NCBI RefSeq assembly: GCF_001949145.1
Contig: NW_019091362.1
Span: 7,344,234-7,384,416, forward strand
Length of the DNA stretch: 40,183 nt
Source of the DNA: Acanthaster planci
Lineage: Eukaryota > Echinodermata > Asteroidea > Valvatida > Acanthasteridae
Reading direction: 5' to 3'
This document shows positions 35,601 to 40,183 of this stretch, in pieces. The position numbers were made by a program, and so were the translations under genes. Each line of letters begins with the position of its first letter. Position 1 is the first letter of the stretch. The notes under the pieces are model-generated. The model was not told where the DNA came from. It ran no database searches and saw nothing but the letters and a program-made list of their open reading frames with translations.

Positions 35601-38600
35601 TGGACCTCGATGATGCTTTGAGTGTAGAACGTGACGGAGAAAACTACAAGATTGGAATACACATTGCAGATGTTTCTTACTTTGTCTCTAAAGACAGCAC
35701 ACTAGATAGAGAAGCACGAAATAGATCTACGTCATTCTATCCACATCCGTCTGTCAGCAAACCCATCAACATGCTCCCCTCTCAGCTCAGCAACAGGTTA
35801 TGTAGTCTGCTACCCCAAAAGGATAGGCTGACTATTTCAGTATTTGCCACGCTCAATAAGAGCGGGCATATGATGGCGGACGTAGAGATTGTGCGCTCGG
35901 TAATTCGATCCCGCAAGAAGCTGACATACAGTGCTGTGGAGGAAATCATCACGTCGAGCAACGACGAGCATAACAATAATATCACCATCGCAGAAAAAAT
36001 CTTAACATTGAATAAACTTGCGAAAGAGAGAAGGAGAAGTCGTCTTGGGCTGGGTCGGTTTGCTTTCTCGCACGATGCCGAAGAAGAGGTGGCGCAACAT
36101 CCCCTTGCACATTCTTTGGTAGAAGAAATGATGCTCCTTGCAAATCAAGCAGTAGCCACTTTCCTTGTCAGGGTTTATCCAGACTGCAGTCCGCTCAGAA
36201 GGCAACTTGCTCCAAGTGAGGAGAACATAGAAACGTGGTTTGAAAACCATGCCCAAGACCTTGTGAACAGTTTGGAACTTCAGTCTAGAGGTTTCAGCAA
36301 AGAGCTTCAAAGTGAAAACTCCAATGACGTGCACATACTTAAAGAAAAATGGAACGATCTTCTTGAAGCAGTTGGTAATCAACGTAAGATAACTACAATT
36401 ACTGACTTAATTACCAGCGATGAAAACCATCCACAACTTGCCGTTGCCAGGGCAGACTTATTTGTTATGCTAGAGACTGCTGACTACATTAGCTCTGGAG
36501 ATCATACAGAAAGTTCAAAAAGAAATCACTTTTCGCTGAATATGGCAGCCTACACTCATTTCACATCTCCGATTCGTCGGTACTTCGACCTTGTCGTGCA
36601 TCGCATGCTGATTTCTGCAATTAATGACGAGAAAGCTCAAGATACCTTGCATCAGTCGGAGCGGCCGTATACCACAGACGAGCTCGCATCAATCTCTCAT
36701 CATTGCAATATTCAGCAAATAAATTCACAAACTTTTGAAAGGAAAACCCGCGCTCTTCAGTGTGCCCTAAGACTCAAGGAAGCCCCTCAGTCATTCAAGG
36801 TATTTGTCGGTGGCTTTTCTGATTCAAGTCTTAAACTGATATTTCCGTACAGACGTTTTCTTCCATCGACGTGTCCTCTGAACATCCTCAAGCCTATCAG
36901 TAAACCACAGATCGAGGAAGGACAGACCAAGATGGAGCTTCAGTGGAAAGAACGAATCTACGAGTTGCGTCGTACAACAACACCGCAACCACGGCTTGTG
37001 TCGCTTCTAACACTGGATACAGATCAAATGACAGTAAAGATTTCTGCAGATCACTGGAAGGAGATTCTAGGAGCGGTTCAGACAGAGAACACGCACGTCA
37101 TTCACAGGGCTGTAACAGATGCAGACGAGGAACAAGAATTGAAAGAACGAGAAAAATCTAGAAGACAAAGGCAGAGAGGGCTTGTTGGAAATCAGAACCT
37201 TCTGGTCGAGGAAGTAACCTGTGAAAGTTTAGATGCAAACAAACCCTTCCCTTTCGTACACTTCCAGCGGAGTTTTAGGCGAGGTGATGTGGTAAAAGTC
37301 CAACTGAATGCAAGCGTTCAAAGGGGTATCCTTTCACCTTGTTTGCAGCTCGTCTTTCTAACACCAAAGCTAAGCCTTTGCGCAGAGCATCGAGGGAATT
37401 CCATCGAGAGTTTTGCCAAAGTCGCGGAGCATCGACCTTCTGCTAAGATAGACAGTACTGAACGATATAAAGCTATATGGCTGCCAATTCTGAGAATGAT
37501 TTCGGCCCACAATGCTGTTGTGAGTGATGAAAGCTGCGTCATCCATGACGTAAACATCGACTGGCACTGCACTGAAGGAATTGATCAATCTCCAAAATAC
37601 AACGGAATGTTCAAGATCAAAACAAATTTTTGTAATGATCGGGGTTTCGAAATACATAAAGGCGACTACGTCTGTTTGTGCTACAGGGACCTACCTTTGA
37701 CTCCGAAGGCAAAGAGCAACCTCCGAATGATTGATTGCACCAACACGCCAAGTCCAACTACGCCTGAATCAGGGCAGACAACATTTATTGCTCATGCACT
37801 CATTACGGCCTTGACTGATAAGAAAAAGAATACCGAAGACTGGACGGTTGAGGTTCACGTGGGGGTTAATCAACATTCAGCGCCTTTTCCAGATGTGTTG
37901 TTTGAGAGGCATAAGAAGGTACGGACATGCACTATCGAGCTGATACCCAAGAGTAATTCAGACGGGTGAGTAATGGTGGTAGCATTTACAATAAAAGTGT
38001 TCCCTTCCTGATAATCGTAACACGACATTCCACCTGACTCCGTGTGGTTATGCTTTCTTTTTTTAATAGCCGTCTGGAATCTGCTGTTGCCCATCTGCAC
38101 AATGCACAAGAGATAGTCCAGGGAATATGTACTCGTCAAATACCGGCAGTCAACAACGGCGGTGAGTGTTTCCACTACCCAGGCATTTTTCAAACGATCA
38201 GTGGCATCACCAGATTGTCATTACAAGTCTATCGATTTAATAATACTTTCAATCACTGCGATTACTCGAAATACAAATTTAAAGCAAACTACCAACATTT
38301 TCATTTGCTTAAAATCATACAAACAGATCCAGTCATCCGAAGGCTTCTGGAGGCAGGAAAAGCAATCAAGAGCTTTTCTATACCTGGGTCACCATTTCCC
38401 CTTCCTAATGAATCGCAACAAGCCGCCTTGCGGAAAGCTCTGCAGCGACAGTTCACAGTCATTCAAGGACCTCCAGGTAGAGACTCTCTTCACGACGTCA
38501 TTTTCCAAGGAACCAACAATCCGTTGGTTATTTGGAAATCGATTCACTCACATAGTTGTGGTGTCTATGTCGTGGCACTCACCAATTGCGCTGGCCGACT

Positions 38601-39931
38601 GATAGGAGATCGTTGCTTTTGATTAATGGCCATTGACAGGAGCGTAGCGAAGGTATTTTCTTTGAGGGGTGTGCAGAGTTAATTTGCCGACTTGTAACTA
38701 GTTCAAAAATGTCGTGTAAAATGGAAATCAATGGTACGCTATAGGGAAAATGTAGACCGCCAACGTTTACCGGTATCGTTTATGTACCACTTTTGGATTA
38801 ATTTGCTCATCATACCAAAACTTCACCTACCGACAGATTTAATCACGAGGGGGTGCTGCACCCCCCCCACACACACACACCCACGTCGGGTCGCTACGCT
38901 CCCTACTCCTATTGAGCTGACAAGATTGGCCATTTTCATCTGACTCTGCATCACTAAACAGTGTTCCCCTGCGACCTGAGATAGTTTGAGTCTGAGATGG
39001 TCTGCTGGTCCAACGAGCGCTGGTAACAATGATTAGCGCTAAGAGCCCAAACTGATGAACAGGACTGTGCAAGCTTCTTATAACTGTTATTGGTAACCTA
39101 AATATTGTTTCTTGTAACTGGTTTCAGTGTTTGCAATCTAAGATGGAATCTCCAAAGGTTAGTACGAACTTCAGAATGCGCCTATAAGGTTCAGTTGTGG
39201 TATCTACTTAATGACTTTGTAGGTACGGGCAAGACGGTGACTGGTGCCCATCTCACCTACTTCTTTGTGGAAGTGAACAAGCACTTGCCCGATTTGGGCA
39301 GGGGACCACCCCAGGTTCTCTACTGTGGACCGTCCAACAAGGCCGTCGATGTTGTTGCGGGTGAGATATCCCCCTTTTTGAATTGATATTGATATTATTT
39401 GAATACGGGCGATTCACAATAGTGCGCCTTCAAGAGTTTGCAACGCTTTGACCAATCACAGTGCTTGAAATCTGCCAAGCTAATGCGCGTTTGGAAAGGG
39501 TCGACAGGCTTCACGCACTCTGATTGGTCAAAGCGTTGCAGAATCTCAGAGGCGCACTGTTGTGAATCGCTCGTATTAATATTAAAAAGTGTTAATAAAT
39601 TAATGTGGGTGACGAAACTTCTTGTTCATTTCATTGTTTAGATTACATGCTTCGTCTAAGCATACCAGCCATACGCGTGTATAACAACATGATAGAGCAG
39701 CAGGATTTCCCCATTCCTGGGCACTCAGGGAGAATCCTGAAGGCAGGAAGCTCCAAAGAAACCAAGATGGATCCTAAACTGAGATTTATCTCACTCCATC
39801 ATCTGATAAGACAGCCATCCAATAACCAGAGTGAGCATATCTTGGCCTTTGAGCGGGAATTCCATAACCCAGGATACAAAATCGCCTTCGATGACCTGGA
39901 AACGTACAGAAGAACAATCCACAAAGCTGAG
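22852..39931 (+). CDS. HELZ2: Gene B: HELZ2-like multidomain RNA helicase/exoribonuclease with TPR front (3' end off-window)
   Basis: Tandem paralogue of gene A on the same strand. Exons: 22852-22910, 23602-23638, 24208-24326, 24876-24960, 25362-25398, 25523-25656, 25923-26069, 26719-26794, 26920-27085, 27222-27622, 27828-28110, 28227-28431, 28659-28796, 29132-29362, 29868-30148, 30438-30639, 31008-31243, 31627-31860, 32044-32416, 32747-33028, 33129-33239, 33337-33409, 33836-34125, 34310-37965, 38070-38161, 38327-38476, 39223-39360, 39642-39931. Phases agree at every junction and no frameshift is seen. The remaining helicase II exons lie beyond the window. Domain order: TPR, CCCH, C2H2, CCCH, pre-helicase, SF1, RNB, SF1. 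The first two exons and the acceptor at 24207 are the least certain calls. Confidence 0.88.
23888..24102. mobile_element. Decayed hAT-like non-autonomous element
   Basis: The left end CAAGGGCGGCTCCAG and the right end CTGGATGCGCCTTTG are inverted repeats matching at 12 of 15 positions. They resemble the CAGGGGCGGATCCAG-type ends common in animal hAT elements. The interior is short and AT-rich with no coding capacity. I could not find an 8-base target duplication. It lies in the predicted intron of gene B between 23638 and 24208. Confidence 0.35.
24208..26069 (+). CDS. Gene B exons: N-terminal TPR region
   Basis: Exons 24208-24326, 24876-24960, 25362-25398, 25523-25656 and 25923-26069. Joined, they give a helical region with a clear tetratricopeptide helix pair: LVLRSQCANNLGYFQEALSD, then AEKALAMDPNSVPAKIELL. 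This has the TPR signature small residues and the terminal ALxxDP. More helices follow, including LLKADLLKGLPEMVREHPEV. TPRs are protein-protein interaction scaffolds, so this end probably recruits partners rather than RNA. The arrangement of TPR followed by CCCH and C2H2 fingers matches ZC3H7A/B. The acceptor at 24207 (CGCAAAG) has a poor pyrimidine tract and is the weak point. The equivalent part of gene A is outside the window. Confidence 0.7.
26719..27085 (+). CDS. Gene B exons: basic Ser/Thr/Lys-rich linker
   Basis: Exons 26719-26794 and 26920-27085. The first has GKRRKIKQ, a possible monopartite nuclear localisation signal. The second encodes a low-complexity chain rich in Lys, Thr, Ser, Gln and Pro with no domain. 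It ends in phase 2 at GTAAGT, exactly like gene A's exon 1-179, so these two exons are positional homologues although their sequences are not alignable by eye. The linker joins the TPR region to the zinc modules and is probably disordered. Confidence 0.65.
27222..27622 (+). CDS. Gene B exon: CCCH-type zinc module
   Basis: The acceptor is AATTTCAG (27214-27221) and the donor GTAAGG (27623), phase 1. The translation contains YVCGVCYARGKVC, the basic segment RKRWCKVRRRHESL and CIYGDACKRHDCWFPH (C-x5-C-x4-C-x3-H). It corresponds to both gene A modules (578-972 and 1273-2106), so gene B has one module where gene A has two. It is expected to bind RNA. Unlike gene A's second module it has only a short linker in front. 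Confidence 0.83.
27828..28431 (+). CDS. Gene B exons: C2H2 finger and intron-split CCCH finger
   Basis: Exons 27828-28110 and 28227-28431. The C2H2 finger begins CSYC and ends SETH with C-x2-C-x12-H-x5-H spacing. It is followed by the conserved [15 protein letters not shown] block seen in gene A. The last Cys pairs with residues of the next exon to form a CCCH finger, but its middle spacing is C-x9-C (CMFTSALENNC) where gene A has C-x4-C. The Cys and His ligands are still present. A charged helix with HKYRMMKMRKAKDKQ follows. The exon junction and phase are the same as in gene A. Confidence 0.82.
28659..31243 (+). CDS. Gene B exons: pre-helicase (MOV10/HELZ-type) region
   Basis: Exons 28659-28796, 29132-29362, 29868-30148, 30438-30639 and 31008-31243. 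Landmarks shared with gene A are [19 protein letters not shown], the helical block around [30 protein letters not shown], and LNRLPLCYMHLAVDRLQNMD. These segments precede the motor core in HELZ-family helicases and likely form accessory RNA-clamping subdomains. Phases match gene A at all five exons. The intron between the second and third exons contains a SINE. Confidence 0.82.
29510..29815 (-). mobile_element. tRNA-derived SINE (minus orientation) in gene B intron
   Basis: On the minus strand the element starts near 29815 with an A-box-like TCAGGTAGTGG (29807-29797). About 40 bases later comes a good RNA polymerase III B box, GGTTCGATTCC (29764-29754). The body continues with TTTTACCCAGAATATTCTCC and GGGTTTCCCTCCCACAAACT. 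It ends in a tail containing repeated CATTGAAAG near 29510-29560. A-box/B-box spacing and the body without an open frame are typical of tRNA-derived SINEs. It fills most of the intron 29363-29867. Confidence 0.7.
31627..34125 (+). CDS. Gene B exons: SF1 (Upf1-like) helicase domain I
   Basis: Exons 31627-31860, 32044-32416, 32747-33028, 33129-33239, 33337-33409 and 33836-34125. Motifs: DPHQERAVKF (Q-like), GPFGTGKT (Walker A, near 31758), [13 protein letters not shown] (Ia, across the intron), DEAGQ (II, near 32309), GDHLQICPK (III), LSKNYRTCQKML, NVQGKQYQVLIIS (V) and [16 protein letters not shown] (VI). All catalytic motifs are intact. The exon sizes 234, 373, 282 and 111 are identical to gene A. 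The last two differ by one and two codons. Confidence 0.9.
33573..33668. repeat. GC-rich intronic block with a direct repeat
   Basis: TGCCCCCTGCCTCCTTGGCTACG (33573-33595) is repeated with small changes at 33644-33668, where the copy ends TTTCCTGGCTACG. It sits in a locally GC-rich island of about 250 bases inside an AT-rich intron of gene B (33410-33835). Its composition and GGCTACG endings suggest a transposon remnant. Confidence 0.4.
34310..37965 (+). CDS. Gene B exon: RNB (RNase II/R-family) 3'-5' exoribonuclease domain
   Basis: A single exon of 3,656 nt from the acceptor CAACAG (34304-34309) to the donor GTGAGT (37966), phase 2, with no internal stop. The RNB catalytic cluster [13 protein letters not shown] provides Asp codons at 35584, 35603, 35609 and 35612. 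The signature [18 protein letters not shown] lies near 36555-36610. The N-terminal part contains an acidic linker and cold-shock-like OB segments, and the C-terminal part an S1-like tail. By family it should degrade RNA 3' to 5' using two metal ions. The exon end reads TCTIELIPKSNSDG in one frame, and this comparison exposes the frameshift in gene A. Confidence 0.92.
38070..39931 (+). CDS. Gene B exons: N-terminal part of SF1 helicase domain II (cut by window end)
   Basis: Exons 38070-38161, 38327-38476, 39223-39360 and 39642-39931 have exactly the same lengths as gene A's matching exons (92, 150, 138, 290). They carry FPLPNESQQAAL (Q motif), IQGPPGTGKT (Walker A, split by the intron in the same Gly codon as in gene A), YCGPSNKAVDVVA (Ia) and the VIEQQDFPIPGH-like segment. 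Motifs II to VI and the stop codon must lie to the right of this window. The last donor in view is GTAGGT at 39932. Confidence 0.88.
38639..38902. mobile_element. Small inverted-repeat element with a CA microsatellite in gene B intron
   Basis: GGAGCGTAGCGA at 38639-38650 is the exact reverse complement of TCGCTACGCTCC at 38891-38902. Just inside the right end are GGGGGTGCTGCACCCCC, itself a hairpin, and a (CA) run at about 38869-38881. This end structure is typical of small non-autonomous DNA elements. No coding sequence is present. Confidence 0.45.
39404..39575. mobile_element. MITE with about 60-base terminal inverted repeats, TA-flanked
   Basis: The left end TACGGGCGATTCACAA and the right end TTGTGAATCGCTCGTA pair with one mismatch. 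Pairing extends inward through GTGCGCC against GGCGCAC and GCAACGCTTTGACCAATCA against TGATTGGTCAAAGCGTTGC. The ends abut TA on both sides, which suits a Tc1/mariner-type target site. The element is about 170 bases, non-coding, and lies in the gene B intron 39361-39641. Confidence 0.75.
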
Positions 39932-40183
39932 GTAGGTTGCAAAGCTGAAACAGGTTTTAAAAAATAATTTAAATAAATCAGAAAAGACAAACATACCTTT
40001 TCAAAGTATTGTTATCGCGATGTTTCAGTTGTCATAAAATTGGAAAAGTTCGTTCTCCGAAATTCAATCTTATGAGTTTATGTCTGTACAATGAAAAATT
40101 TCTTTGTACGTGCACAGTCACAGGAGACTGTCTGCAGATGGACACTGGTCGTTTACTTGGCACTTAACATAAAAAGTGCAGGG

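Noticed and set aside
38858-38882. The C-run and CA-run as a functional site.
   Set aside because: Ordinary microsatellite at the end of a small inverted-repeat element.
1-40183. CRISPR arrays, bacterial operons, phage or plasmid features.
   Set aside because: No regularly spaced repeats and no prokaryotic gene organisation. The window is spliced animal DNA.

Overview
This is nuclear DNA from an animal, most likely a marine invertebrate. I favour an echinoderm or related deuterostome, but this is inference only. The evidence for a eukaryote is direct: about 55 coding exons in two genes, bounded by GT/AG splice sites with consistent phases, short introns of roughly 100-900 bases, an AATAAA polyadenylation signal, and tRNA-derived SINE and MITE-like elements in introns. 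No bacterial-style operon or plasmid feature is present.

The window holds two tandem, same-strand paralogues of one very large RNA helicase/exonuclease gene of the HELZ2 type. Gene A runs from before base 1 to its stop at 17171-17173. The visible part is about 3,220 codons in 27 exons. Gene B has its first recognisable coding exon at 22852 and runs off the right edge; its last visible exon ends at 39931. Both share the same order: Ser/Thr/Lys-rich linker, CCCH-type zinc module(s), one C2H2 finger, a CCCH finger split by an intron, a MOV10/HELZ-type pre-helicase region, an SF1 (Upf1-like) helicase I, a large exon with an RNB (RNase II/R) exonuclease domain, and a second SF1 helicase II. Gene B also shows its N-terminus: a TPR segment resembling the front of ZC3H7 proteins. 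That part of gene A is off-window.

Layout: 1-17173 gene A; 17174-17350 its 3' UTR with poly(A) signal; 17350-21640 intergenic with no recognisable gene; 21640-22000 a promoter-like cluster (NRF-1, ETS and YY1-like motifs plus strong palindromes); 22837-40183 gene B. Exon phases and lengths match almost one-to-one between paralogues while introns look unrelated, so the duplication is not recent.

The proteins probably bind RNA with the zinc fingers, unwind it with the two helicase motors and degrade it 3' to 5' with RNB. All four catalytic aspartates are present in both copies. Vertebrate HELZ2 is interferon-induced, so an RNA-decay or antiviral role is reasonable but not shown here. The most notable irregularity is a one-base frameshift with an in-frame TGA at 11888-11890 near the end of gene A's RNB exon. 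Everything downstream is still open and correctly phased.
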